NCBI RefSeq assembly: GCF_027789125.1
Contig: NZ_JAQFVF010000089.1
Span: forward strand, 186,001-250,000
Direction of reading: 5' to 3'
Length of the DNA: 64,000 nucleotides
DNA from: Paenibacillus aestuarii
GTDB lineage: Bacteria; Bacillota; Bacilli; Paenibacillales; NBRC-103111
The translations under genes were made by a program, and so were the position numbers. The notes beneath the pieces were generated by a model. That model searched no databases. It saw only the letters and a program-made list of their open reading frames with translations, and was not told the origin of the DNA. Below are positions 1 through 10,700 of the stretch, one piece after another; position 1 is the stretch's first letter, and every line of letters begins with the position of its first letter.

Positions 1-2372
1 TGCAGCCGCTCGTGCAGCTGCAGAGCTGTTTTGTCCTGCTCCAGGGCGCGCCGCTGGAGCTCCTCGATTTGGCTGAGCAGCCCGTCAAGGAACGGGATGC
101 TTTTGTCAATGCGGCCGCGGAGCTCTTCGGCGGCGCGTTCGTTCGCCAGCAGCTCTTCCAGCTGCGGCTCGATGCTCTCCCATGCCAGATGCGGAAAGCT
201 GGCATGCCAAGAATCTTGCTGCTCGCTGAGCTTCTTCTCAGCGGCGAGCAGCTTGTGAACGGCATCAGCGAGTACGCTTGATGCCGCCTTATGCTCAGCA
301 GCCACAGCGGTGTGCTGCTGGTCGCTTTGCGCAAGTTCACGCTGTACCGCTTGCAGCTCCTGCTCTTGCTGTGCTACCTGGGATTTATTGGCATCCACGA
401 CTGTCAACAGCGTGGCCCACGCCGCTTCCAGCGCACCCACTTCCAAGTCGCGATCGGTTTGCTCTATAGTTACCGCAGCTTCAGCAAGAAACGACTCTTG
501 TTGGAGGCCTTTTTCAGCATTCACGGCATGAGGTTCATCCGACGAAGCCAATAGCGATGCTTGCTGAATGAGGCCTGCCACTTTTTGAATGAGCAGGGTA
601 TGGGTATACTGCAGCTCTTTCGCCAGCTGCAGCAGCTCTTGCACACGCTGCAGATCCTCTTCATACGTCGCTTGTCCCTTGGCAAGCTCTTCATGATTGT
701 GGTGTCCACTGCTGCTGTTTAACGGCGACGGATGCTCGGTAGATCCGCAAACTGCACAGGCTTCCCCGGCAACGAGCTGCTCCGCAAGCACGATTGCGAG
801 CGTTTGACGCTCGTGCTGTTTCCATCGCTTTTTTTGAATATCCAATCCGGTTTGCAGCCGTGGAATAAATGCAGCGATTTGTATGCTTTCCAGCTCTAAG
901 CTGCGATATAGATGATTGGTTTGCTGGAGCATATATGTAAGCTTTGACTGCAAGCCATAGCGCTTCTCCGCCAGCTGCACAATCCTTTGTTCCGCCGCCT
1001 TCGCCGCAGAGCTTCGGGCGTCACGTTCCTGACGCGCCTCCTGCGCTTGCGCCTCCAGCAGCTGGATCGCTTTTTTTGCTTGATCCGCCGCTTGCAAAAG
1101 CTGCCGAAGCACCGTATTCGGCTCAATCCGCTTCAACTGCTCCTTAAGCTCTGTTTGCTTATTCAGCGCTTTTTGCTTCGTCTCCAGCGCTTTGTTCAGC
1201 TCCGCTTGCGTCGACTCAAATGAGGATTTGGCGACTCGCTCCTGCTCTTGCCCCGTCTGGATCTGCAGCTGCACCTGCTCGAGCTCCTTTTGCAGCTCCA
1301 GCGCTTGCTGCAGCTGATCCAAGCGCAGCAACAACGGCCCCTCTCCGGACGCAAGCTCTTGCTGCGCAAGGTCAAAGGCATCGGCGGCCTGCTGCAGGGC
1401 AGTATCCGCTGACAAATGGCCAGCTGTGGCTAGTTCCAGCTGCGACTGGCTGCTGCGCACTTCAGCGGAAGCCGTCGCTTGCTGTTCGAGATACGGACGC
1501 ACCCGCTCCGCCTGTTCAGCTTTTTGCAGCAACAGCTCCTTCTCCCGCACGCTTGCTTCTTCCGCCTGCTGCTCGCGAAGCTGATGCTCCAGCGCTTCTT
1601 TTTCAACCTGCCACTGATGAACCTGCTTCTGCTCCTCGTAGGAAGCTTCCTGCCGCTGCAGCTCACCTCGGCTCAGTTCGGCCTCGCGCTCTGCTTCAAG
1701 CAGCTTCGCCTTCGCTTCTGCGAGAGCTTGATCGGATGCATCGCCCAGCCCCTGCTGCTCAGCAGCGATTTCTTTGACAGCGCTGTCCGTTTCTTTCACT
1801 TTCGCGCTGACTTTGGCGCTTAACTGGTCGCCATACGACTCCAGATGAAATAAGCGCTGCAGCATTTGCCTGCGGTCTTTGCCTGTGAGCGTCAGAAACT
1901 CGGCAAATTTTCCTTGCGGCAGGACGACCGCTCTGGTGAAATCCTGCATCGAGAGTCCAAGCACACTTTGTACTTGCTGATTCACTTCTCCCGCCTTATC
2001 GGCAAGAACGATTGTCTCGCCGCCTTTCAGATGCAGGAATCGGGTGATCGTGCCGTTGATGGATAGCTCTGAACCACGCTTGAATTGCCGCTCCACCCGA
2101 TAACGTTCCGTGCCGGCAGCATTCGTCAGCTCAAATGTAAAAGAAACGAACAGCACTTGCTCCGCATGGTTCATAATCGCCTGCGTGCCGCCGCTTGCCC
2201 GCTCGACTTTGCCATAGAGCGCAAGTGTAATGGCATCGAGAATTGAAGATTTGCCGCTGCCTGTCGGTCCAAATATCCCGAACACTCCCGCTTCCGTCAG
2301 CAGGTCAAAATCAATCGTTTGCATCTCGCGATAACTTTGGAGACCGGACATTTGTAATTGAATTGGACGCAT
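1..2372 (-). CDS. sbcC: SbcC, exonuclease subunit of SbcCD (partial, C-terminus beyond window)
   Basis: ATPase subunit of the SbcCD (Rad50/Mre11-like) nuclease, which opens hairpins and processes DNA ends. The frame is open from an ATG at 2372 to the left edge, so the C-terminal half is missing. The N-terminus shows a Walker A motif (FGPTGSGKSS, about residues 30-40) and the Rad50-type stretch VLPQGKFAEFL. Long Gln/Glu/Lys/Leu-rich coiled coil follows. Around 740-760 lies a CAVC motif, the CxxC of the zinc hook that pairs two coiled coils, so the cut falls in the returning coiled coil. An AAGGAGGA Shine-Dalgarno at about 2382-2389 supports the start. It is the last visible gene of the addB-addA-sbcD-sbcC run, but 211 bp separate it from sbcD. 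Confidence 0.95.
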   Translation of the reverse strand, partial: MRPIQLQMSGLQSYREMQTIDFDLLTEAGVFGIFGPTGSGKSSILDAITLALYGKVERASGGTQAIMNHAEQVLFVSFTFELTNAAGTERYRVERQFKRGSELSINGTITRFLHLKGGETIVLADKAGEVNQQVQSVLGLSMQDFTRAVVLPQGKFAEFLTLTGKDRRQMLQRLFHLESYGDQLSAKVSAKVKETDSAVKEIAAEQQGLGDASDQALAEAKAKLLEAEREAELSRGELQRQEASYEEQKQVHQWQVEKEALEHQLREQQAEEASVREKELLLQKAEQAERVRPYLEQQATASAEVRSSQSQLELATAGHLSADTALQQAADAFDLAQQELASGEGPLLLRLDQLQQALELQKELEQVQLQIQTGQEQERVAKSSFESTQAELNKALETKQKALNKQTELKEQLKRIEPNTVLRQLLQAADQAKKAIQLLEAQAQEARQERDARSSAAKAAEQRIVQLAEKRYGLQSKLTYMLQQTNHLYRSLELESIQIAAFIPRLQTGLDIQKKRWKQHERQTLAIVLAEQLVAGEACAVCGSTEHPSPLNSSSGHHNHEELAKGQATYEEDLQRVQELLQLAKELQYTHTLLIQKVAGLIQQASLLASSDEPHAVNAEKGLQQESFLAEAAVTIEQTDRDLEVGALEAAWATLLTVVDANKSQVAQQEQELQAVQRELAQSDQQHTAVAAEHKAASSVLADAVHKLLAAEKKLSEQQDSWHASFPHLAWESIEPQLEELLANERAAEELRGRIDKSIPFLDGLLSQIEELQRRALEQDKTALQLHERL

Positions 2373-2583
2373 TCGCGCAAGTCCTCCTTCCCTATATTTG
2401 CTCTTTCAATGATATTCGAAAATGGATAGGCCACAATGTGCCAACTTATCCACAAAGGCTATAGTTGGATAAAAACTGCAGAGACTAGTACGCGTCAGAC
2501 ATCTTTGCGCCGGCTTAAGCGTGTTTTTCAACGCTAAACTGGTAGCTCGCTGACCGCGCCTAGCAGCCTAGCCCTACGCCACC
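2373..2583. other. sbcD-sbcC intergenic region with DnaA-box-like site
   Basis: These 211 bp between sbcD and sbcC carry no credible ORF. They contain a consensus-type DnaA box, TTATCCACA, at 2446-2454 (plus strand). A related site, TTATCCAAC, lies on the opposite strand at 2464-2472. Whether DnaA binds here is unknown. No strong terminator or promoter was recognised. Confidence 0.4.
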
Positions 2584-3759
2584 TTAGCCTGCCTGTGCAT
2601 CATCGCTCTCCTGCAAAAGGGAGAGAAATAGCTGCACAAGCTCCGCCTCAGGCTGCGCCCCGCCCGTTTGACGCGAATAAAACCGCGTAAAATGCTCCTC
2701 CATAGAAAGAGCGGCCCGTGGCGCTGACGCCCGCACAACTTCCATCTCCGGGTAAATCGGGCGGATATGAATGAACCCGTCGTACGCTTTGCGCAGCGAC
2801 TGGATTTGCTCCATAGACATCGCTTCCGTCATGGTAATTTCCAGATCGATCCAAGCGGTAGCGTCACGCTTCTCTTCCAGCCACTGATACACCTGCTTGA
2901 TGCCATCCTTCGCCTTCCAACTGACAAGCGGCCGGCCGGAAGTAAGATAAATCTCCTGCGGATCTGCAGCTTGTCCGGGCGCGAGATCAAGCACTGTCAC
3001 GGACTTCGCCTGCCCAGCCTCCGAGAAGCTGTAGGCGATCGGAGAGCCGCAGTAACGGATAGGCGTTGTCGCCGATTTCACCATCTGCGGCCGGTGAAGA
3101 TGCCCCAGCGCCACATACTGCGCTCCCGCTTCAAAAGCAGCGGTATTCACCGTATAAGCCCCGCCGACCTGGATCGGGCGCTCCGATTCCGTCTCTTGAC
3201 CGCCGAGCACATACAGGTGACTCATGATTAAGTTCACCGTTCCCGCTTCAAAAGCCGCCGCCTGCTGGCGAATTAGCGAGGCTACACGCTCGGAGTATTT
3301 GCTCCGCAGCGCCTCCTCCTCGGCCACGGCGGATAACAGCTCCTTGAGGCGCGACTCGGACGGGTACGGCAGCGCCGCCAGCTTGGCCAGCTCGCCGGTA
3401 CGGGCGATGCCGATCGTTTGGATGTCCGCGACAGGCAAGCCGACTAGCGTGATCCCCTGTTTGGCAGCCAGCGGGCCAGAGGCGGCCAGCCGGTCTGGAT
3501 GATCATGGTTGCCGGAGATGATCGCAACCTGCCTTTTACCGCCATCCGCGAGTCGCGCAATCCCCTCATAAAAAAGCTGTTCCGCCGCCGCAGGCGGGTT
3601 CACGGAATCATAGATATCACCGGCGACCAGGACAAGGTCGATCCCCTGATCGTGTACCAAGTCTACTAGCTCATCCATAAAAGCGCTTTGCTCCTCCAGC
3701 CGGCTGCGCCCCTCCAACGTCCGCCCGAAATGCCAGTCACCCGTATGTAGAACACGCAT
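2584..3759 (-). CDS. sbcD: SbcD, Mre11-like nuclease subunit
   Basis: Metallophosphoesterase subunit of the SbcCD nuclease; it supplies the Mn-dependent exo/endonuclease site that partners SbcC. The 391-residue protein begins MRVLHTGDWHFG and shows the phosphodiesterase motifs in order: GDWHFG, VAGDIYD, GNHDH, MSHLYV and GHLHRPQ. Its length is normal for the family. A TTG at 3774 is in frame upstream, but the ATG at 3759 is better because GGAGG sits about 8 bases before it and lies inside the longer reading. The gene is 33 bp downstream of addA and probably cotranscribed with it. Confidence 0.95.
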   Translation of the reverse strand: MRVLHTGDWHFGRTLEGRSRLEEQSAFMDELVDLVHDQGIDLVLVAGDIYDSVNPPAAAEQLFYEGIARLADGGKRQVAIISGNHDHPDRLAASGPLAAKQGITLVGLPVADIQTIGIARTGELAKLAALPYPSESRLKELLSAVAEEEALRSKYSERVASLIRQQAAAFEAGTVNLIMSHLYVLGGQETESERPIQVGGAYTVNTAAFEAGAQYVALGHLHRPQMVKSATTPIRYCGSPIAYSFSEAGQAKSVTVLDLAPGQAADPQEIYLTSGRPLVSWKAKDGIKQVYQWLEEKRDATAWIDLEITMTEAMSMEQIQSLRKAYDGFIHIRPIYPEMEVVRASAPRAALSMEEHFTRFYSRQTGGAQPEAELVQLFLSLLQESDDAQAG

Positions 3760-3792
3760 TTCCCTCGCCTCCAATCAACATCTCAATTTTAT

Positions 3793-6700
3793 CTATTTGC
3801 CAAGCTCCAACAATCTTGCCCCATCGAAAAAGTACAAAAACTTCCCGCTCACAGGCCGCTTCCAAATCTGTTCAACAGCCCGGGTATACAGGTTGATTTG
3901 TGTTTCATACCGCGCCCGGAGCTCTGCGTCGCTGCTGCCTTTCACCGCATCTGTTTTATAATCCAGCAAAACGAGCCCTTGCTCGTCCTCGAACAAACAA
4001 TCGATGACGCCTTGAATCAGCACCGTCTCACCGGATGTGGCATGCTCGGCATCTGCGTAAACGTCATCCGCAGCTAATCCATAGCTGAAAGGCACCTCAC
4101 GCTGCAGCTTGGGAGCTTTGATCATTCTTTGCCCGACATCCGTCTGGAAAAAGTTCAAAATCACCGGAATATCCACGATTTCACTTTGCTGCAACGTCAG
4201 CGTCTGCTTCTGCAGCATAGCTTCCAGCGTCTGCCGAATACTTGCTTCTGTAGGCGCTTCGCTTAATGAAATATTTTGCATGACGGCGTGAACAACGGTG
4301 CCTTTTTCAGCTGCAGTCAGCTTCTTCTCTTCCATAAACCGCGGTCTGCGCCAGACCGCAGATCTCATCTTCAGCGGCTCGGTCGGCTGCTCTCCGTCAG
4401 CCGCAATCCGGTTCAGCTCCGACAACCGTTTCATTTCAGAGACGGTCGTCTTGGCAAACAGCTTCGGCGCATCCGTATACGCATACGTCCATGACAACCG
4501 CTCGTCCAGCCAACCGCCCCAGCCTCCTGTTGTCGCCACCGGCTGAACAGTGCGAATCGCCGCAAGGCGCTCTTCATCCGGCAGAGCGACCGTATCTTCC
4601 ATTTGCTGCTCCAGCTGCAAGCTTTCCGGCGTAATGACCGTCAGCTTCCATTCTGACGGATCTTGAAGCAAGCGCACATCCGCTGCAGCCTCACTGATAC
4701 CGATGCGCTCCCGCCACGAAGCAGCGTCCGGATGGCGGAGCAAGGCAGGCCCGACCCAATCGAGGTAGCTCTTCGCCTTGGCCAATTCAAAATCCGGCAA
4801 ATACCAATCCGCTCTCGTGAGATGCCGTCCCCAGGCACGCAGCTGTTTGTCGAGCGATTTGACCGTGCCAAGCAGGTACAGCTTCTCTCTGGACCGCGTC
4901 AGCGCCACGTAAAGCACGCGCATCTCTTCGGCGAGCAGCTCCAGCTTCATCCTTCTTTTTATCGCCAGGGAGGGCAAGGTCGGGTAGCTTACACGCAAGG
5001 TCGTATCCACAAAACGCGGTCCGAAGCCCAGCTCCTTGTGCAGCAAGAAGGCGTCGTTCAGATCGCGCTGATTGAACATTTTTGCCATACCCGCAACAAA
5101 CACGACTGGGAACTCCAACCCTTTACTTTTATGGATGGACATAATGCGCACGACGTCTTCCTGCTCGCCAAGCGCACGCGCCGTTCCGAGGTCTCCCCCG
5201 CTATCTTTCATCCGTTCGATGAAGCGCAAGAAGCGGAACAGTCCACGCAATGACGTGCTTTCATATTGCCTTGCCCGATCATACAAAGCTCTTAAGTTCG
5301 CCTGTCGCTGCAAGCCCCCGGGCAATCCGCCGGCAAAGTCGTAATAACCGGTCTGGCGGTAAATGTTCCAGATCAGATCGGCCAAAGAGCCTTGTCTGGC
5401 CTCGCTGCGCCACTGTTCCAGCATCTTGAGGAAGTTTTCCAGCCTCGTCTGCAGCGATAATGTTTCATCCGATTGCTCCGCCTCGTTCTCTGCGTCAGTT
5501 CCACCTGCAAAGCGCAATAATGATTCGTAAAAAGGAACCGACTTATCCGTCACTCGGACTCTAGCCATTTCTTCAGCGGTCAACTGAACGACCGGCGAGC
5601 GCAGTACAGCGGCTAGCGGCACGTCCTGATACGGGTTATCAATAATTTTTAGGAGCGAAAGCATGACTTCAACTTCAGTTGCGGAAAAATACCCCGTACT
5701 CAAATCGGCATATGCAGGAATGCCCTGCTGCTTTAGCTCCTCAATGATGACTGGCGCCCATTGCTGCGTCGCCCGCAGCAAAATGACAATGTCACGGTAC
5801 GTCGCCGGGCGCGTGCCCCCGGTCCTTTTGTCAAAAGCCTGGAACGGCTCCCGCTTCCCGCCGTCACCGAGCAGCTCGCGAATATGCCGCGCGATCGTGC
5901 GCGCTTCCAGCTGCACATTCTCCAGCTCCAGCGTGTCCAGCTCCGGTTCGATGCTGCGCTCATCGCCTGCTGCTTCCGAGTCGCTGCCGTCCTGATCGTC
6001 CGACTCCCCGTCGTAGGCTTCGCTGCGCTCAGCTGCGTCCACGGCGCGATCCACGATTAGCATCTCCACCGCGCAATCCGATGCCGGCGGCGGGTAGCCC
6101 GCCCCATAGACGAGTTCCGCGCGTTCATCGTACTCGATTTCACCCACAGCTTCGTTCATCATTTGCTTGAACAAAAAGTTCACGGCATGCACCACTTGGA
6201 TACGGCTGCGGAAGTTACGGGCCAAATCGATACGTCCCCCGTCTGCGGACACGCCGGCTTCCGCTTGTTCACTTTTGGAACGATAAGCTTTATATTTTTC
6301 CAGAAACAACTCGGGCTCTGCCAAACGGAATTTATATATACTCTGCTTCACGTCACCGACCATAAACCGATTGCCAGGCTTAGGCTGGGAAATCAAGGAA
6401 ACAATCGCTTCCTGGACGCGGTTCGTATCCTGATACTCATCCAGCAGCACTTCGGCAAATTGGTTGCGGTACGCAAGTGCCGCTTCAGATGGATAGAGCT
6501 CATCCGGCATAGAACCGGGTGCGCAAAGAATTTGCAGACAATAGTGCTCCAGATCGGCAAAATCGATTAACCCTTTCGCCGCCTTCGCCTGCTGATAACG
6601 CTGGCCAAAATCAAGCACCAAGTCCACCAGTTGGTGAAGAACAGGCGCAAGCTCGGCAACCTCTTGCCCAAACTGCTCTGGCGTGCGGCCGAACAGCTCT

Positions 6701-7752
6701 TCCTTCAGCTTGTTGATCTGATCTTTGGCCCGATTGCGCAGATCTTTTACTTCTTCTTGCAGCGATTTATCGTAATCGTCGCCTTTACATGCTTTCAGCT
6801 TGCCGAATTCCACCGTCTGAAAGCCTTGATACAATACGGACCATGGGTATGTGGTTGTCTCCAGCAAATTGTTCACGAGCAGCAAGTCCTCGCGCAAATT
6901 GTCCAAATACGGCGCAGGACCGCCCGGCTGCTCACCGATCATCTGCGCTTGGCGCAGCAGGTCGGCCGCGCCTTCCAGCTCCAGGGACAGGTCGCGGATC
7001 AAACTCCGCTCCCAGATGGATACGTCCGCGGCGGCTGATGCCGCGGCAACGAGCGGCAGCGCCGCCGCAGGGTCGGCGATTTCTGGCTCCGCTTGAGCTG
7101 GTGCCGCCGGCGGTCCGAACATCGCGGCCGTCGTCCTGAGCCAGTACTCCGGCCACGGATGGCTGCGCGACACATCATACAGCTTCTGTACCAGCTGCAT
7201 GATGGCGTCGTCGTTGCGCTCGCCGCTGAACGAATCGACCAGCCGCCAGAAGGCGCTGTCCTCTCCGCTCGCGGCGTAATATTGCTCCAGCATCTCGCCC
7301 AGCAGATCCTGGCGCAGCAGCTCGGCTTCCGTTTCGTTGGCGATGCGGAAGCCGGGGTCCAGCCGAATGAGGCTGAAGTAGCGCTGCACGACTTCCAGAC
7401 AGAAGGAATGGAGCGTCGTGATCGACGCCCGCCCCATGAGGGCCAGCTGCTTGCGCAAGTGCTGCGAATTCGGCTGCTTGGTCAGCTCCTTTTCCAGCGC
7501 TTCGCGGATCCGGTGCTTCATCTCCGAAGCCGCCGCTTTCGTGAACGTCGCGACAAGCAGACGGTCCACATCGATCGGCTCCCATTCATTCGATATGCGG
7601 CGGATGATCCGCTCGACCAGCACCGCGGTTTTCCCGGAGCCGGCGGCAGCGGCGACCAGCATATTTTGACCGCCGAGCGTAATCGCATCCCACTGGTCAT
7701 CCGTCCACGTGCTGCCAGCCGGCTTTGGCTGTTGCTGAGTCCATTGATTCAC
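3793..7752 (-). CDS. addA: AddA, helicase-nuclease subunit of AddAB
   Basis: UvrD-type helicase plus C-terminal nuclease that, with AddB, resects double-strand breaks for RecA loading (the Firmicute counterpart of RecBCD). At 1319 residues it is somewhat longer than typical AddA (about 1230-1250). Helicase motifs seen: Walker A AAAGSGKT (residues 35-42), VATFTKAAASEM, LLDEYQDTN, GDVKQSIYKFR, SIHKSKGLEFPVVF and LYVALTRSREKL. The RecB-family nuclease motif appears as GVIDCLFED...VLLDYKTD near the end. An acidic insert around residues 565-600 (runs of Asp, Glu, Ser) probably explains the extra length. It starts 25 bp after addB, with GGAG about 14 bases upstream of the ATG. Confidence 0.96.
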   Translation of the reverse strand: MNQWTQQQPKPAGSTWTDDQWDAITLGGQNMLVAAAAGSGKTAVLVERIIRRISNEWEPIDVDRLLVATFTKAAASEMKHRIREALEKELTKQPNSQHLRKQLALMGRASITTLHSFCLEVVQRYFSLIRLDPGFRIANETEAELLRQDLLGEMLEQYYAASGEDSAFWRLVDSFSGERNDDAIMQLVQKLYDVSRSHPWPEYWLRTTAAMFGPPAAPAQAEPEIADPAAALPLVAAASAAADVSIWERSLIRDLSLELEGAADLLRQAQMIGEQPGGPAPYLDNLREDLLLVNNLLETTTYPWSVLYQGFQTVEFGKLKACKGDDYDKSLQEEVKDLRNRAKDQINKLKEELFGRTPEQFGQEVAELAPVLHQLVDLVLDFGQRYQQAKAAKGLIDFADLEHYCLQILCAPGSMPDELYPSEAALAYRNQFAEVLLDEYQDTNRVQEAIVSLISQPKPGNRFMVGDVKQSIYKFRLAEPELFLEKYKAYRSKSEQAEAGVSADGGRIDLARNFRSRIQVVHAVNFLFKQMMNEAVGEIEYDERAELVYGAGYPPPASDCAVEMLIVDRAVDAAERSEAYDGESDDQDGSDSEAAGDERSIEPELDTLELENVQLEARTIARHIRELLGDGGKREPFQAFDKRTGGTRPATYRDIVILLRATQQWAPVIIEELKQQGIPAYADLSTGYFSATEVEVMLSLLKIIDNPYQDVPLAAVLRSPVVQLTAEEMARVRVTDKSVPFYESLLRFAGGTDAENEAEQSDETLSLQTRLENFLKMLEQWRSEARQGSLADLIWNIYRQTGYYDFAGGLPGGLQRQANLRALYDRARQYESTSLRGLFRFLRFIERMKDSGGDLGTARALGEQEDVVRIMSIHKSKGLEFPVVFVAGMAKMFNQRDLNDAFLLHKELGFGPRFVDTTLRVSYPTLPSLAIKRRMKLELLAEEMRVLYVALTRSREKLYLLGTVKSLDKQLRAWGRHLTRADWYLPDFELAKAKSYLDWVGPALLRHPDAASWRERIGISEAAADVRLLQDPSEWKLTVITPESLQLEQQMEDTVALPDEERLAAIRTVQPVATTGGWGGWLDERLSWTYAYTDAPKLFAKTTVSEMKRLSELNRIAADGEQPTEPLKMRSAVWRRPRFMEEKKLTAAEKGTVVHAVMQNISLSEAPTEASIRQTLEAMLQKQTLTLQQSEIVDIPVILNFFQTDVGQRMIKAPKLQREVPFSYGLAADDVYADAEHATSGETVLIQGVIDCLFEDEQGLVLLDYKTDAVKGSSDAELRARYETQINLYTRAVEQIWKRPVSGKFLYFFDGARLLELGK

Positions 7753-7777
7753 TTGTATACGCTCCTTTCACCCATCG

Positions 7778-10700
7778 TCATCTTGCTGTTTCCTGCTCCA
7801 TCTCCGCCCAAATCTGCTCCTTGCCGCGCTGTTTCCACACTTGCGGCTCGTTGCCTTCAAATAACGGATCGAATTGACAAACGGAGCGGTAGGAGCAATG
7901 CAGACAAGCGGACTTCTTGCCGAGCCTGTAAGGCGCGATATCCACATGGCCGTCCGTAATGCCTGTGCCGATTTGTTTGACCTGTTTGCGCACATATTTG
8001 CGCAGCGTGTCCCATTGCTCTTCCGTAGCAACGGACGAGCTCGAATAGAATGTCCCGTCTTTTTTGAGGGCAACGGGAATGAGTTGCGAATGTCCGGCAG
8101 CATGCGTCAGCTGCTCGTCCATAAGCCCAGCAACATCGGCGTCAGCGGTTATGAGGCCTTTCATTTTGTACCGTTTGCGCAGCTCCTTATCCACTTCAGC
8201 CGGATCCATCGCATTTTTTTGCTGGAGCATCGGATTGTGAACGTGGAAGTAGAGAACGCCTGCCGGTTTGGCCGGAATACCCAGCCATTGTTCGGCATGC
8301 GTAATTATGACGTCCAAGTACGTAAGCATTTGCAGCGATAAGCCGTAATACACTTCAGAAAGCTGCAAGGAAGTTTGACTCGATTTATAATCAATGACCC
8401 GCAGCAGGACACCTTGCTCGCCATCCGCGCGGTCCACACGGTCGATCCGGCCGATAATTTCCATCGTACAGCCATTGTCCAGCTCAAAACGGAGCGGCGG
8501 CAGTTCTTTACCTGGACCGAAGTCGATTTCCAACCCAAGCGGATGGAATTGGCCGCGTTTGGCATGCTCGCCCAACACGATAGCCGCCCGGCCCACCACT
8601 TGTTTCAGCTTCCGCGCAATGTAGGCGTAGCGGCTGGAGCTAAGCAGGATTTCGCCCTGCAATCGCGGCGCCAGCTCATCAACGACCTGGGCAGACCGCT
8701 CCATACAGGCTTCAGCCGAGAGCGCGCCCCAGTCCAGTTGATCCTGCTGCAGCTTTTGCACAAATTGGTTCAAAGCCGCGTGGAACAACTGTCCGATATC
8801 TGGAGCGTCCAGGCGATACACCCGCCGCTCCTGCAGTTTTAAACCATGCGAGAGGAAATGCGAGAATGGACAAGCTACATATTTTTCCATCCGCGATACA
8901 CTTGCTCGTAAATGCTGTCCATACAGACGCTTGCTTGTCCCTTGACTGAGGGCGGACTCTTTATTCGTATACTGCAGCGCGCTTGCCACGGCTTGGAGCT
9001 TCATGCGCCAATCCGGCTGCTCCGCATACCAGTTATAGGTCTCCCACCACAGATCAGCCATGCGCCCGCCAAGCATCCAATGTTTCATCCGTACAGCCAA
9101 ATAAGAAATCGCTTGGCTCGGATGTGCGATATAGACCGATTGTTCCGCCTCCGGCGAATCATTTGCAGGCTCAGCCAGCAGCAGTGTTTGTCCCGTGCCC
9201 GGGAACAAATGGCGAATCTGCTTAATCAGCTCCGACGGAAGCAACGATTTGCCTTCTTCGTCAGCGAGCGGGTAGCTGAGCCACAATCTTTTGCCAGGAA
9301 CGGTCAACGAAGTGTAGACGATAAACTGCTCGTCCAGCAGTTTCCGTCTGCTGCCATCAGCCATCGGCAGTCCGGAATCGGTGAGCACCTCCCGCTCAGC
9401 CTCGGTTAGTACGCCTTTTTCATCCATTTGCGCAGGTATAACTCCGTCATTAACCCCTAAAATGTAGGCGTAACGAATGCCGCTGGAACGCGTCCGATCC
9501 ATGCTTCCGATCAGCAGCTGATCCATGGAAGGCGGCACAAGCCCGAGCTTCATGCTTTCCATCCCGGTTTCGATCAGGCCGGTGAACAACTCCAGAGATA
9601 AACGGTCCTCGCCCATCGTCTCCACTAACTGATCCAGCATATCCATCACGTTATTCCACATTTGCCCGTGCTCGCGGGCTTTTTCCGGCTTCCCTTCCTG
9701 CAGGGCCGTTTGGCTCCACAGCTCCAGCTGTTCCGGCGCCTGTACATCCATAAGCAGCTCGTACAGCGCTTCGACCTGATTTTTGACTGTGCCGGCCTTC
9801 TGCAGCCGCTGCCCAAAAGCTTGCAAAGGTCTGACAATCCACGCTTTGGCCACATTGAGCTGTTCAAGCGCCTCCGAATGCTCTTGCAGCTGCTCTTCGG
9901 CCTGCTCCAAATTCGCCCGGAATTTATACGCCCAAGGCTTGCCGTCCGTCCATCTATATCCTTGAATCCCGAACGCTAGCACGTAATTTTCCAGCTTATC
10001 CATTAAATGCCGATCGGCTGCGGTCGTTGCCGGCAGGAGCAGATCGGTTTTCACACAGCGAAACACAGCATCATAATGCCAATTGTGCTGCACAACCTCC
10101 AGCGCAGAGCGAATAAACTCTACCAGCGGGTGATGAAGCACCGTGCGTTTTTGGTCAAAAAAGTGAGGGATATCATAGTCGGTCAGAACCGCCTTCAGCA
10201 GATCCTGATAGCCTTCCATATTGCGAACCATGATCGCGATGTCGCGCCAGCGAACACCATGCTCGCGCACTAGTTGCAGCATGTCCCGCACAGCGCCCTC
10301 GACCTCTGCCCGGCGGTGGACGGCTTCTTGAACGACCACTTGGTCGCTGAGCTTCTCGCCTGCAGCAGGCTCGTAAGGTTTCGCGCTGCCGCCAATTCGC
10401 CTCTCGAACATACGTTCGAGATAAGCTAAAGCCGGACTGGCATGAAAACGCTGCGCCTCCCCGGAAGCCAATTGCACCACCTCAGCTGGCGCAAGACCAA
10501 GCTGCCAAACCATCTCCTGCAAGCGCACCATCGTCTTCGCCGTCGGGTGAAACAAGTCCAGCTCGTCCGGCACATCCACAGCTTCGAGCGCCCGATTCAG
10601 GCAAAGCGTGATCGTGACGTCTTTGCACGTGGCAAAAAGGCCGGCAAGCACGGCAAACTCCTGCGGCGTAAAACCGTGAAAGCCATCAATCCAGATCGAG

